From assembly GCA_014843695.1 (NCBI GenBank), contig CM026391.1:36205711-36269710 (forward strand): a stretch of DNA of 64,000 nucleotides, written 5' to 3'. Below the pieces are notes generated by a model. That model searched no databases, was not told where the DNA came from, and saw nothing but the letters and a program-made list of their open reading frames with translations. Shown here one piece after another: positions 42,901 to 56,053 of the stretch. The translations under genes and the position numbers were made by a program. Positions within the stretch are counted from its first letter, which is position 1; every line of letters begins with the position of its first letter. This stretch comes from Archivesica marissinica (Eukaryota > Mollusca > Bivalvia > Venerida > Vesicomyidae).

Positions 42901-45900
42901 CGATTACTGCACTATGTTTACTCTATGACAGTGTCGGTACATTACGCTCACTGCACTATGTTTACTGTATGACAGTGTCGGTACATTACGCTCACTGCAC
43001 TATGTTTACTGTATGACAGTGTCGGTACATTACGCTCACTGCACTATGTTTACTGTATGTCAGTGTCGGTACATTACGATTACTGCACATGTTTACTGTA
43101 TGACAGTGTCGGTACATTACGCTCACTGCACTATGTTTACTGTATGACAGTGTCGGTACATTACGATCACTGCACTATGTTTACTGTAGGACAGTGTCGG
43201 TACATTACGCTCACTGCACTATGTTTACTGTAGACAGTGTGGTACACTACGCTCACTGCACTATGTTTACTTAGGACAGTGTCGGTACATTACGTCACTG
43301 CACTATGTTTACTGTATGACATGCGGTACACTACGCTCACTGCACTATGTTTACTGTAGACAGTGTCGGTACATTACGCTCACTGTACTATGTTTACTGT
43401 ATGACAGTGTCGGTACATTACGCTCACTGCACTATGTTTACTGTATGACAGTGTCGGTACATTACGCTCACTGCACTATGTTTACTGTATGACAGTGTCG
43501 GTACATTACGCTCACTGCACTATGTTTACTGTATGTCAGTGTCGGTACATTACGATTACTGCACTATGTTTACTGTATGACAGTGTCGGTACATTTCGAT
43601 TACTGCACTATGTTTACTGTATGACAGTGTCGGTACATTACGATTACTGCACTATGTTTACTGTATGACAGTGTCGGTACATTACGCTCACTGCACTATG
43701 TTTACTGTAGGACAGTGTCGGTACACTACGCTCACTGCACTATGTTTACTGTAGGACAGTGTCGGTACATTACGCTCACTGCACTATGTATACTGTAGGA
43801 CAGTGTCGGTACACTGCGCTCACTGCACTATGTTTACTGTATGACAGTGTCGGTACATTACGATCACTGCACTATGTTTACTGTATGACAGTGTTAGTAC
43901 ACTACGCTCACTGCACTATGTTTTCTGTAGGACAGTGTCGGTACATTACGCTCACTGCACTATGTTTACTGTATGACAGTGTAGGTACACTACGCTCACT
44001 GCACTATGTTTACTCTAGGACAGTGTCGGTACATTACGATCACTGCACTATGTTTACTGTTTGACAATGCCGGTACACTACGCTCACTGCACTATGTTTA
44101 CTGTAGGACAGTGTCGGTACACTACGCTCACTGTACTATGTTTACTGTATGACAGTGTCGGTACACTACGCTCACTGCACTATGTTTACTGTATGACAGT
44201 GTCGGTACACAACGCTCACTGTACTATGTTTACTGTATGACAGTGTAGGTACACTACGCTCACTGCACTATGTTTACTCTAGGACAGTGTCGGTACATTA
44301 CGATCACTGCACTATGTTTACTGTATGACAGTGTCGGTACACTACACTCACTGCACTATGTTTTCTGTAGGACAGTGTCGGTACATTACGCTCACTGCAC
44401 TTTGTTTACTGTATGACAATGTAGGTACACTACGCTCACTGCACTATGTTTACTCTAGGACAGTGTCGGTACATTACGATCACTGCACTATGTTTACTAT
44501 ATGACAATGCCGGTACACTACGCTCACTGCACTATGTTTACTGTAGGAGAGAGTCGGTACACTACGCTCACTGCACTATGTTTACTGTAGGACAGTGTCG
44601 GTACATTACGATCACTGCACTATGTTTACTGTATGACAGTGTCGGTACACTACGCTCACTGCACTATGTTTACTGTATGACAGTGTCGGTACACTACGAT
44701 CACTGCACTATGTTTACTCTATGACAGTGTCGGTACACTACGCTCACTGCATTTTGTTTACTGTAGGACAGTGTCGGTACATTACGCTGACTGCACTATG
44801 TTTATTCTATGACAGTGTCGGTACGTTACGCTCACTGCACTATGTTTACTGTATGACAGTGTCGGTACATTACGCTCACTGCACTATGTTTACTGTATGA
44901 CAGTGTCGGTCAATTACGCTCACTGCACTATGTTTACTGTAGGAAAGTGTCGGTACATTTACTGTATGACAGTGTCGGTACATTACGCTCACTGCACTAT
45001 GTTTACTGTATGACAGTGTCGGTACACTACGCTCACTGCACTATGTTTACTGTATGACAGTGTCGGTACACTACGATCACTGCACTATGTTTACTCTATG
45101 ACAGTGTCGGTACACTACGCTCACTGCATTTTGTTTACTGTAGGACAGTGTCGGTACATTACGCTGACTGCACTATGTTTATTCTATGACAGTGTCGGTA
45201 CGTTACGCTCACTGCACTATGTTTACTGTATGACAGTGTCGGTACATTACGCTCACTGCACTATGTTTACTGTATGACAGTGTCGGTCAATTACGCTCAC
45301 TGCACTATGTTTACTGTAGGAAAGTGTCGGTACATTTACTGTATGACAGTGTCGGTACATTACGCTCACTGCACTATGTTTACTGTATGACAGTGTCGAT
45401 CAATTACGCTCACTGCACTATGTTTACTGTAGGAAATTGTCGGTACATTACCCTCACTGCACTATGTTTACTGTATGACAGTGTCTGTCAATTACGCTCA
45501 CTGCACTATGTTTACTGTAGGACAGTGTCGGTCAATTACGCTCACTGCACTATGTTTACTGTAGGACAGTGTCGGTACATTACGATCACTGCACTATGTT
45601 TACTGTAGGACAGTGTCTGTACATTATGCTCACTGCACTATGTTTACTGTATGACAGTGTCGGTACACTACGCTCACTGCACTATGTTTACTTTATGACA
45701 GTGTCGGTACATTACGATCACTGCACTATGTTTACTGTATGACAGTGTCGGTACATTACGTTCACTGCACTATGTTTACTGCATGACAGTGTCGGTACAT
45801 TACGCTCACTGCACTATGTTTACTGTAGGACAATGTCGGTAAATTACGCTCAGTGCACTATGTTTACTGTAGGACAGTGTCGGTACATTACGCTCACTGC

Positions 45901-46046
45901 ACTATATTTACTGTAGGACAGTGTCGGTACATTACGCTCACTGCACTATGTTTACTGTATGACAGTGTCGGTACATTACGCTCACTGCACTATGTTTACT
46001 GTATGACAGTGTCGGTACATTACGTTCACTGCATTATGTTTACTGT

Positions 46047-49000
46047 ATGACAGTGTCGGTACATTACGCTCACTGCACTATGTTTACTGCATGCCAGTCT
46101 CGATACATTACGATTACTGCACTATGTTTACTGTATGAAAGTGTCGGTGCACTACGCTCACTGCACTATGTTTACTGTATGACAGTGTTGGTACATTACG
46201 CTCACTGCATTATATTTACTGTAGGACAGTGTCGGTACACTACGCTCACTGCATTATGTTTACTGTATGACAGTGTCGGTACATTACGCTCAGTGCACTA
46301 TGTTTACTGTATGACAGTGTCGGTACATTACGATTACTGCACTATGTTTACTGTAGGACAGTGTCGGTACATTACGATCAATGCACTATGTGTACTGTAT
46401 GACAGTGTCGGTACATTACGATTACTGCACTATGCTTACTGTATGACCGTGTCGGTACATTACGATTACTGCACTATGTTTACTGTATGCCAGTGTCGGT
46501 ACATTACGATTACTGCACTATGTTTACTGTATGCCAGTGTCGGTACACTACGCTCACTGCACTATGTTTACTGTAGGTCAGTGTCGGTACATTACGCTCA
46601 CTGCACTATGTTTACTATAGGACAGTGTCGGTACACTACGCTCACTGCACTATGTTTTCTGTATGACAGTGTCGGTACATTACGCTCACTGCACTATGTT
46701 TACTGTATGACAGTGTCGGTACATTACGCTCACTGCACTATGTTTACTGTATGACAGTGTCGGTACATTACACTCACTGCACTATGTTTACTGTATGACA
46801 GTGTCGGTACATTACGCTCACTGCACTATGCTTACTGTATGCCAGTGTCGGTACATTACGATTACTGCACTATATTTACTGTAGGACAGTGTCGGTACAT
46901 TACGCTCACTGCACTATGTTTACTGTATGACAGTGTCGGTACATTATGCTCACTGCACTATGTTTACTGTAGGACAGTGTCGGTACACTACGCTCACTGC
47001 ACTATGTTTACTGTAGGACAGTGTCGGTACATGACGCTCACTGCACTATGTTTACTGTAGGACAGTGTCGGTACATGACGCTCACTGCACTATGTTTACT
47101 ATAGGACAGTGTCGGTACACTACGCTCACTGCACTATGTTTACTGTATGACAGTGTCGGTACATTACGTTCACTGCATTATGTTTACTGTATGACAGTGT
47201 CGGTACATTACGCTGACTGCACTATGTTTACTGCATGCCAGTCTCGATACATTACGATTACTGCACTATGTTTACTGTATGAAAGTGTCGGTGCACTACG
47301 CTCACTGCACTATGTTTACTGTATGACAGTGTTGGTACATTACGCTCACTGCATTATATTTACTGTAGGACAGTGTCGGTACACTACGCTCACTGCATTA
47401 TGTTTACTGTATGACAGTGTCGGTACATTACGCTCAGTGCACTATGTTTACTGTATGACAGTGTCGGTACATTACGATTACTGCACTATGTTTACTGTAG
47501 GACAGTGTCGGTACATTACGATCAATGCACTATGTGTACTGTATGACAGTGTCGGTACATTACGATTACTGCACTATGCTTACTGTATGACCGTGTCGGT
47601 ACATTACGATTACTGCACTATGTTTACTGTATGCCAGTGTCGGTACATTACGATTACTGCACTATGTTTACTGTATGCCAGTGTCGGTACACTACGCTCA
47701 CTGCACTATGTTTACTGTAGGTCAGTGTCGGTACATTACGCTCACTGCACTATGTTTACTATAGGACAGTGTCGGTACACTACGCTCACTGCACTATGTT
47801 TTCTGTATGACAGTGTCGGTACATTACGCTCACTGCACTATGTTTACTGTATGACAGTGTCGGTACATTACGCTCACTGCACTATGTTTACTGTATGACA
47901 GTGTCGGTACATTACACTCACTGCACTATGTTTACTGTATGACAGTGTCGGTACATTACGCTCACTGCACTATGCTTACTGTATGCCAGTGTCGGTACAT
48001 TACGATTACTGCACTATATTTACTGTAGGACAGTGTCGGTACATTACGCTCACTGCACTATGTTTACTGTATGACAGTGTCGGTACATTATGCTCACTGC
48101 ACTATGTTTACTGTAGGACAGTGTCGGTACACTACGCTCACTGCACTATGTTTACTGTAGGACAGTGTCGGTACATGACGCTCACTGCACTATGTTTACT
48201 GTAGGACAGTGTCGGTACATGACGCTCACTGCACTATGTTTACTATAGGACAGTGTCGGTACACTACGCTCACTGCACTATGTTTACTGTAGGACAGTGT
48301 CGTTACATTACGCTCACTGCACTATGTGTACTGTATGACAGTGTCGGTACATTACGATTACTGCACTATGTTTACTGTATGACAGTGTCGGTACATTACG
48401 ATTACTGCACTATGTTTACTGTATGACCGTGTCGGTACATTACGATTACTGCACTATGTTTACTGTATGCCAGTGTCGGTACATTACGATTACTGCACTA
48501 TGTTTACTGTATGCCAGTGTCGGTACACTACGCTCACTGCACTATGTTTACTGTAGGACAGTGTCGGTACACTACGCTCACTGCACTATGTTTACTGTAT
48601 GACAGTGTCGGTACATTACGATTACTGCACTATGTTTACTGTATGCCAGTGTCGGTACACTACGCTCATTGCACTATGTTTACTGTATGACAGTGCCGGT
48701 ACATTACGATTACTGCACTATGTTTACTGTATGACTGTGTCGGTACATTACGATTACTGCACTATGTTTTCTGTATGACAGTGTCGGTACATTACGCTCA
48801 CTGCACTCTGTTTACTGTATGACAGTGTCGGTACATTACGCTCACTGCACTATGCTTACTGTATGCCAGTGTCGGTACATTACGATTACTGCACTATGTT
48901 TACTGTAGGGCAGTGTCGGTACATTACGCTCACTGCACTATGTTTACTGTATGACAGTGTCGGTACATTACGATTACTGCACTATGTTTACTGTAGGACA

Positions 49001-52000
49001 GTGTCGGTACATTACGCTCACTGCACTATGTTTACTGTATGACAGTGTCGGTACATTACGCTCACTGCACTATGTTTACTGTAGGACAATGTCGGTAAAT
49101 TACGCTCAGTGCACTATGTTTACTGTAGGACAGTGTCGGTACATTACGCTCACTGCACTATATTTACTGTAGGACAGTGTCGGTACATTACGCTCACTGC
49201 ACTATGTTTACTGTATGACAGTGTCGGTACATTACGCTCACTGCACTATGTTTACTGTATGACAGTGTCGGTACATTACGTTCACTGCATTATGTTTACT
49301 GTATGACAGTGTCGGTACATTACGCTCACTGCACTATGTTTACTGCATGCCAGTCTCGATACATTACGATTACTGCACTATGTTTACTGTATGAAAGTGT
49401 CGGTGCACTACGCTCACTGCACTATGTTTACTGTATGACAGTGTTGGTACATTACGCTCACTGCATTATATTTACTGTAGGACAGTGTCGGTACACTACG
49501 CTCACTGCATTATGTTTACTGTATGACAGTGTCGGTACATTACGCTCAGTGCACTATGTTTACTGTATGACAGTGTCGGTACATTACGATTACTGCACTA
49601 TGTTTACTGTAGGACAGTGTCGGTACATTACGATCAATGCACTATGTGTACTGTATGACAGTGTCGGTACATTACGATTACTGCACTATGCTTACTGTAT
49701 GACCGTGTCGGTACATTACGATTACTGCACTATGTTTACTGTATGCCAGTGTCGGTACATTACGATTACTGCACTATGTTTACTGTATGCCAGTGTCGGT
49801 ACACTACGCTCACTGCACTATGTTTACTGTAGGTCAGTGTCGGTACATTACGCTCACTGCACTATGTTTACTATAGGACAGTGTCGGTACACTACGCTCA
49901 CTGCACTATGTTTTCTGTATGACAGTGTCGGTACATTACGCTCACTGCACTATGTTTACTGTATGACAGTGTCGGTACATTACGCTCACTGCACTATGTT
50001 TACTGTATGACAGTGTCGGTACATTACACTCACTGCACTATGTTTACTGTATGACAGTGTCGGTACATTACGCTCACTGCACTATGCTTACTGTATGCCA
50101 GTGTCGGTACATTACGATTACTGCACTATATTTACTGTAGGACAGTGTCGGTACATTACGCTCACTGCACTATGTTTACTGTATGACAGTGTCGGTACAT
50201 TATGCTCACTGCACTATGTTTACTGTATGCCAGTGTCGGTACATTACGATTACTGCACTATGTTTACTGTAGGACAGTGTCGGTACACTACGCTCACTGC
50301 ACTATGTTTACTGTAGGACAGTGTCGGTACATGACGCTCACTGCACTATGTTTACTGTAGGACAGTGTCGGTACATGACGCTCACTGCACTATGTTTACT
50401 ATAGGACAGTGTCGGTACACTACGCTCACTGCACTATGTTTACTGTAGGACAGTGTCGTTACATTACGCTCACTGCACTATGTGTACTGTATGACAGTGT
50501 CGGTACATTACGATTACTGCACTATGTTTACTGTATGACAGTGTCGGTACATTACGATTACTGCACTATGTTTACTGTATGACCGTGTCGGTACATTACG
50601 ATTACTGCACTATGTTTACTGTATGCCAGTGTCGGTACATTACGATTACTGCACTATGTTTACTGTATGCCAGTGTCGGTACACTACGCTCACTGCACTA
50701 TGTTTACTGTAGGACAGTGTCGGTACACTACGCTCACTGCACTATGTTTACTGTATGACAGTGTCGGTACATTACGATTACTGCACTATGTTTACTGTAT
50801 GCCAGTGTCGGTACACTACGCTCATTGCACTATGTTTACTGTATGACAGTGCCGGTACATTACGATTACTGCACTATGTTTACTGTATGACTGTGTCGGT
50901 ACATTACGATTACTGCACTATGTTTTCTGTATGACAGTGTCGGTACATTACGCTCACTGCACTCTGTTTACTGTATGACAGTGTCGGTACATTACGCTCA
51001 CTGCACTATGCTTACTGTATGCCAGTGTCGGTACATTACGATTACTGCACTATGTTTACTGTAGGGCAGTGTCGGTACATTACGCTCACTGCACTATGTT
51101 TACTGTAGGACAGTTTCGGTACATTACGATTACTGCACTATGTTTACTGTAGGACAGTGTCGGTACATTACGCTCACTGCATTATGTTTACTGTATGACA
51201 GTGTCGGTACATTACGCTCAGTGCACTATGTTTACTGTATGACAATGTCGGTAAATTACGCTCAGTGCACTATGTTTACTGTAGGACAGTGTCGGTACAT
51301 TACGCTCACTGCACTATATTTACTGTAGGACAGTGTCGGTACATTACGCTCACTGCACTATGTTTACTGTATGACAGTGTCGGTACATTACGCTCACTGC
51401 ACTATGTTTACTGTATGACAGTGTCGGTACATTACGTTCACTGCATTATGTTTACTGTATGACAGTGTCGGTACATTACGCTCACTGCACTATGTTTACT
51501 GCATGCCAGTCTCGATACATTACGATTACTGCACTATGTTTACTGTATGAAAGTGTCGGTGCACTACGCTCACTGCACTATGTTTACTGTATGACAGTGT
51601 TGGTACATTACGCTCACTGCATTATATTTACTGTAGGACAGTGTCGGTACACTACGCTCACTGCATTATGTTTACTGTATGACAGTGTCGGTACATTACG
51701 CTCAGTGCACTATGTTTACTGTATGACAGTGTCGGTACATTACGATTACTGCACTATGTTTACTGTAGGACAGTGTCGGTACATTACGATCAATGCACTA
51801 TGTGTACTGTATGACAGTGTCGGTACATTACGATTACTGCACTATGCTTACTGTATGACCGTGTCGGTACATTACGATTACTGCACTATGTTTACTGTAT
51901 GCCAGTGTCGGTACATTACGATTACTGCACTATGTTTACTGTATGCCAGTGTCGGTACACTACGCTCACTGCACTATGTTTACTGTAGGTCAGTGTCGGT

Positions 52001-52166
52001 ACATTACGCTCACTGCACTATGTTTACTATAGGACAGTGTCGGTACACTACGCTCACTGCACTATGTTTTCTGTATGACAGTGTCGGTACATTACGCTCA
52101 CTGCACTATGTTTACTGTATGACAGTGTCGGTACATTACGCTCACTGCACTATGTTTACTGTATGA
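46047..52166 (+). repeat. Higher-order repeats: four copies of a 708-bp variant block
   Basis: The same 708-bp series of 44-bp variants starts at 46047, 47191, 49303 and 51459. By translation the first, third and fourth are identical over 235 codons, and the second differs at one residue near its start. Spacings are 1144, 2112 and 2156 bp, which are 26, 48 and 49 monomers exactly. The left arm has only one copy (3458-4165), paired with 51459-52166. This is block amplification on the right or loss/collapse on the left. Confidence 0.92.
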
Positions 52167-54023
52167 CAGTGTCGGTACATTACACTCACTGCACTATGTT
52201 TACTGTATGACAGTGTCGGTACATTACGCTCACTGCACTATGCTTACTGTATGCCAGTGTCGGTACATTACGATTACTGCACTATATTTACTGTAGGACA
52301 GTGTCGGTACATTACGCTCACTGCACTATGTTTACTGTATGACAGTGTCGGTACATTATGCTCACTGCACTATGTTTACTGTATGCCAGTGTCGGTACAT
52401 TACGATTACTGCACTATGTTTACTGTAGGACAGTGTCGGTACACTACGCTCACTGCACTATGTTTACTGTAGGACAGTGTCGGTACATGACGCTCACTGC
52501 ACTATGTTTACTGTAGGACAGTGTCGGTACATGACGCTCACTGCACTATGTTTACTATAGGACAGTGTCGGTACACTACGCTCACTGCACTATGTTTACT
52601 GTAGGACAGTGTCGTTACATTACGCTCACTGCACTATGTGTACTGTATGACAGTGTCGGTACATTACGATTACTGCACTATGTTTACTGTATGACAGTGT
52701 CGGTACATTACGATTACTGCACTATGTTTACTGTATGACCGTGTCGGTACATTACGATTACTGCACTATGTTTACTGTATGCCAGTGTCGGTACATTACG
52801 ATTACTGCACTATGTTTACTGTATGCCAGTGTCGGTACACTACGCTCACTGCACTATGTTTACTGTAGGACAGTGTCGGTACACTACGCTCACTGCACTA
52901 TGTTTACTGTATGACAGTGTCGGTACATTACGATTACTGCACTATGTTTACTGTATGCCAGTGTCGGTACACTACGCTCATTGCACTATGTTTACTGTAT
53001 GACAGTGCCGGTACATTACGATTACTGCACTATGTTTACTGTATGACTGTGTCGGTACATTACGATTACTGCACTATGTTTTCTGTATGACAGTGTCGGT
53101 ACATTACGCTCACTGCACTCTGTTTACTGTATGACAGTGTCGGTACATTACGCTCACTGCACTATGCTTACTGTATGCCAGTGTCGGTACATTACGATTA
53201 CTGCACTATGTTTACTGTAGGGCAGTGTCGGTACATTACGCTCACTGCACTATGTTTACTGTAGGACAGTTTCGGTACATTACGATTACTGCACTATGTT
53301 TACTGTAGGACAGTGTCGGTACATTACGCTCACTGCACTATGTTTACTGTAGGACAGTGTCGGTACATTACGATTACTGCACTATGTGTACTGTAGTACT
53401 GTCGGTACACTACGCTCACTGCACTATGTTTACTGTATGATAGTGTCGGTACATTACGCTCACTGCACTATGTTTACTGTATGACAGTGTCGGTACATTA
53501 CGATTACTGCACTATGTTTACTGTAGGACTGTCGGTACACTACGCTCTCTGCACTATGTTTACTGTAGGACTGTCGGTACACTACGCTCACTGCACTATG
53601 TTTACTGTATGACAGTGTCGGTACATTACGATTACTGCACTATGTTTACTGTAGGACATTGTCGGTACACTACGCTCACTGCACTATGTTTACTGTAGGA
53701 CAGTGTCGGTACATTACGATTACTGCACTATGTTTACTGTAGGACAGTGTCGGTACATTACGCTCACTGCACTATGTTTACTGTATGACAATGTCGGTAC
53801 ATTACGATTACTGCACTATATTTACTGTAGGACAGTGTCGGTACACTACGCTCACTGCACTATGTTTACTGTAGGACTGTCGGTACACTACGCTCACTGC
53901 ACTATGTTTACTGTAGAACAGTGTCGGTACATTACGCTCACTGCACTATGTGATTTAAAAAGCAGAGAATGTTTTTTACCGAGCCGATGTGAATACATAT
54001 AGTATATAGTATAATAGTATTGA

Positions 54024-54490
54024 TAGTGACGAGGTGTCCATTTTAAACTTGCTTGACTATATATAAAGCCACAATATTGACGAGGTGTCCATTTTAAACT
54101 TGCTTGACTATATATTTAGCCACAATATTGACGGGGTGTCCATTTTAAACTTGCTTGACTATATATATAGCCACAATATTGACGGGGTGTCCATTTTAAA
54201 CTTGCTTGACTATATATATATAGCCACAATATTGACGGGGTGTCCATTTTAAACTTGCTTGACTTTATATATAGCCACAATAGTGACTGTGTGTCCATTT
54301 TAAACTTGCTTGACTATATATATAGCCACAATAGTGACGGGGTGTCAATTATAAACTTGCTTGACTATATATATAGCCACAATAGTGACTGTGTGTCCAT
54401 TTTAAACTTGCTTGACTTTATATATAGCCACAATATTGACGGGGTGTCAATTTTAAACTTGCTTGACTATACATATTGCCACAATAGTGA
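54024..54490. repeat. 51-bp minisatellite, inverted copy
   Basis: Mirror of 1134-1600 with the same variants in the reverse order, including the longer TATATATATA unit. The 100-codon plus-strand frame across it is a 17-residue periodicity artefact. Confidence 0.92.
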
Positions 54491-54907
54491 CGGTGACAGT
54501 TTACCTATACAGCAGCTTTCCTGGACAGGCTCCAGCGTTTAACAAGTACTTAGCCAACCTCCGTAAGAAACTGCCAACTTGTTCATATAAGAGACGCGGT
54601 CTGAGAGTGGCCCGAACCCGTGACCATTAAGTTATTACTTATATTGCATATTATTGAGTATAAGTAGATAACTAGATTAACTCATTGTATCACTGACTAC
54701 TAGTCAAGGAGACGGTCACACTTCTGGTAATCACAATCGGTGTATTCCGATCAGTGACCAGCACAATCAATCAGTAGCGCATGTCACTTCATGGCACACT
54801 TATTTACAATAAACAAGTTGTTCTGGTAATTTGCAAGACTGCTGCCTATGGCAAAGTGTGGTATACACAAATTTACGAGTAATAGTATAATAACTGCTAT
54901 ATATTGG

Positions 54908-55219
54908 CTGTCCGATTAGCGCAGTGGTTCACAGACGGATCTGTAGTCCAGTGGTAACATGCTGGACTGGTAATCCAGGGATCGCAGGTTCGATCCCCCG
55001 TCTGACCCTAATACAATTAACAGTCTTTCAGATGGGACGTTAAACCGAGGTCTCGTGTCGGTGCTCTACACCGTCCACGTAAAAGAACCAGAGGAGACTC
55101 TGGAATGGGTCTCTGTCTGTATCATTGTACTATCCTGCAAAATCTAAAATTACTAATCTCTTCAGGAGACGTCGCTCATATGGGCAACCGATAGCGACGA
55201 TAACATAACGTAAAAACAC
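54908..55219 (+). mobile_element. tRNA-derived SINE with two A-box heads
   Basis: The element begins CTGTCCGATTAGCGCAGTGG, with a first A box (54917-54927). A second, fuller tRNA-like head follows: A box TAGTCCAGTGG at 54944-54954 and B box GGTTCGATCCC at 54987-54997. An anticodon-type stem CTGGA/TCCAG sits between them, with GGT in the loop. CAGACGG (54932-54938) can pair with CCGTCTG just after the B box. The rest of the cloverleaf is poor, so this is a SINE head and not a working tRNA gene. A body of about 200 bp containing GGGACGTTAAACCGAGGTC follows. The 3' end is approximate. Confidence 0.65.
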
Positions 55220-55711
55220 ACGGTGTGTCATTCTTGGAATGGCCTAAAAACGTGTATGTATAGTGTCAAGTGTATCATAGTGTTCTTAAAAACATGTTTT
55301 GTTTAGTTTTTTGGTTTTGAACCCGAAACTATTTGTCCAGACCCCAAGTAAGCTGTCGGGCTCTTATTGGCAGCCGGTAGCTAAGCTAACTAAAAAACTA
55401 GCATAACACACAAGCAGTTCTATATAGGTTAGAAGACAATAAAACTGTAACCTAATCACAAGTATATGTTTCATTATCAATCATATCTATATTACACAAG
55501 TATAATGTAAATTACAGTTGTGTTCAGAAATAGTTTAAAACATGATGAAATTCGTTGAAAGAGACATTCAACATTACATAGGCTACGTTTAGAACTGGAA
55601 AACCCATCCATATATCTAAATATAGAAATCTAAAAATAAATAATGAAAACTACTAGACTGCGCACTTGGTTTTCTGTGCAGAAAAAACAATATTACACTA
55701 TGCTTTATATA

Positions 55712-55725
55712 CCCACCATGGCAAC
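55712..55725 (-). promoter_or_regulatory. Possible RFX X-box-like half site
   Basis: The minus strand reads GTTGCCATGGTGGG. The first 11 bases fit the X-box consensus GTTRCCATGGYAAC and the distal three do not. It lies about 37 bp upstream of the TATA-like element and 158 bp upstream of the chosen start codon. Chance occurrence is possible. Confidence 0.3.
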
Positions 55726-55761
55726 GATAGTTTCACAACCATTACAAGTAGGTGGCTGATA

Positions 55762-55771
55762 TATATAAAAG
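55762..55771 (+). promoter_or_regulatory. TATA-box-like element of the E2-like gene
   Basis: TATATAAAAG lies 112 bp upstream of the start codon at 55883. Transcription would then begin near 55792-55797, giving a 5' leader of about 90 nt. That leader would include a six-codon upstream open frame at 55811-55831. Local sequence is AT-rich, so the match is only suggestive. Confidence 0.4.
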
Positions 55772-55882
55772 AAAACAACTTATAAACGTTATTCTTGAAA
55801 TAAATTGAACATGAACATTGGAACAACTTAAGTTTTACACACTTTAACCGATAAACTTTAGTTGATAAAATACACAGTTAAG

Positions 55883-56053
55883 ATGTATTCGACCGCAAAA
55901 CATTTCCATCGGCTTATGAAACGAGTGGGCAAACTGACGGACGGACAGGCGGCCATATCGGATATAGACTGGGATGACGGAAATCTGCAACAGTTTAATG
56001 TGATTCTTCGTCCAAACTCTGGTTTGTACAAGAATGGAACATTTAAGTTTGAG
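55883..56053 (+). CDS. First coding exon of an E2-like (UBC-fold) conjugating enzyme, partial
   Basis: This exon encodes 57 residues. Residues 5-18 (AKHFHRLMKRVGKL) fit the first helix of an E2 core. Residues 25-57 fit the first two beta strands: DDGNLQQFNVILRP, then NSGLYKNGTFKFE. The pattern F-x-V-x(3)-P-x(2)-G-x-Y-x(2)-G-x-F-x-F resembles NEDD8-type E2s (UBE2M/UBE2F) more than the GP-x(2)-T-x-YxGG pattern of typical ubiquitin E2s. E2s carry ubiquitin or a ubiquitin-like protein on a cysteine, but that cysteine and the HPN motif would lie in later exons, so activity cannot be judged. ATG at 55883 is chosen because it has A at -3; the longer open frame upstream begins only with TTG. The exon ends GAG|GTATGT, a good 5' splice site, in phase 0. 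No later exon is visible; the intron runs into SINE, repeats and a gap. An inactive E2 variant remains possible. Confidence 0.62.

Larger units (their letters stand above)
33306..53952 (+). repeat. 44-bp satellite array, right (inverted) block
   Basis: About 20.6 kb of the same 44-bp monomer as 1672-19148 but on the opposite strand, roughly 465 units. It starts abruptly at the gap edge and is interrupted by a 148-bp G/T-only insert at 33781-33928. Its outer 2.9 kb is the reverse complement of the left array start. The stretch 34.0-39.1 kb matches left 8.6-13.9 kb with coordinate sums of 47,732 to 47,781. Between 39.1 and 51.0 kb it is about 7.9 kb longer than the corresponding left interval. 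Confidence 0.97.
51023..55623 (-). repeat. Right outer arm of the inverted duplication
   Basis: Reverse complement of 1-4601 with constant coordinate sum 55,624. It contains satellite, the 51-bp minisatellite, the SINE and the remaining unique flank. It ends about 260 bp before the start codon of the E2-like gene, or just where the left copy leaves the window, so the true limit of duplication on this side is unknown. Confidence 0.93.
53953..55623. other. Non-tandem flank, right copy, no gene recognised
   Basis: Inverted copy of 1-1671. It includes the 51-bp minisatellite and the plus-strand SINE. The remaining sequence (54491-54907 and 55220-55623) holds no supportable gene. Its right end is close to the putative promoter of the downstream gene, so it would be that gene's distal upstream region. 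Confidence 0.7.

Noticed and set aside
3458..52166. Dozens of open frames (up to 277 codons) with His/Tyr/Cys-rich 44-residue periodicity
   Set aside because: They are readings of the 44-bp satellite, which closes a frame only after three monomers (132 nt). They start and stop with monomer variants (GTATGA against GTAGGA), and lack recognisable domains.
54932..55004. Functional tRNA-Thr(GGT) gene
   Set aside because: A and B boxes and the anticodon stem are present, but the D arm and T/acceptor stems do not fit a full cloverleaf, and the element continues into a SINE body.
55862..55882. Upstream extension of the E2-like exon from TTG
   Set aside because: A eukaryotic gene would normally use ATG; the ATG at 55883 has A at -3 and begins the E2-like helix.
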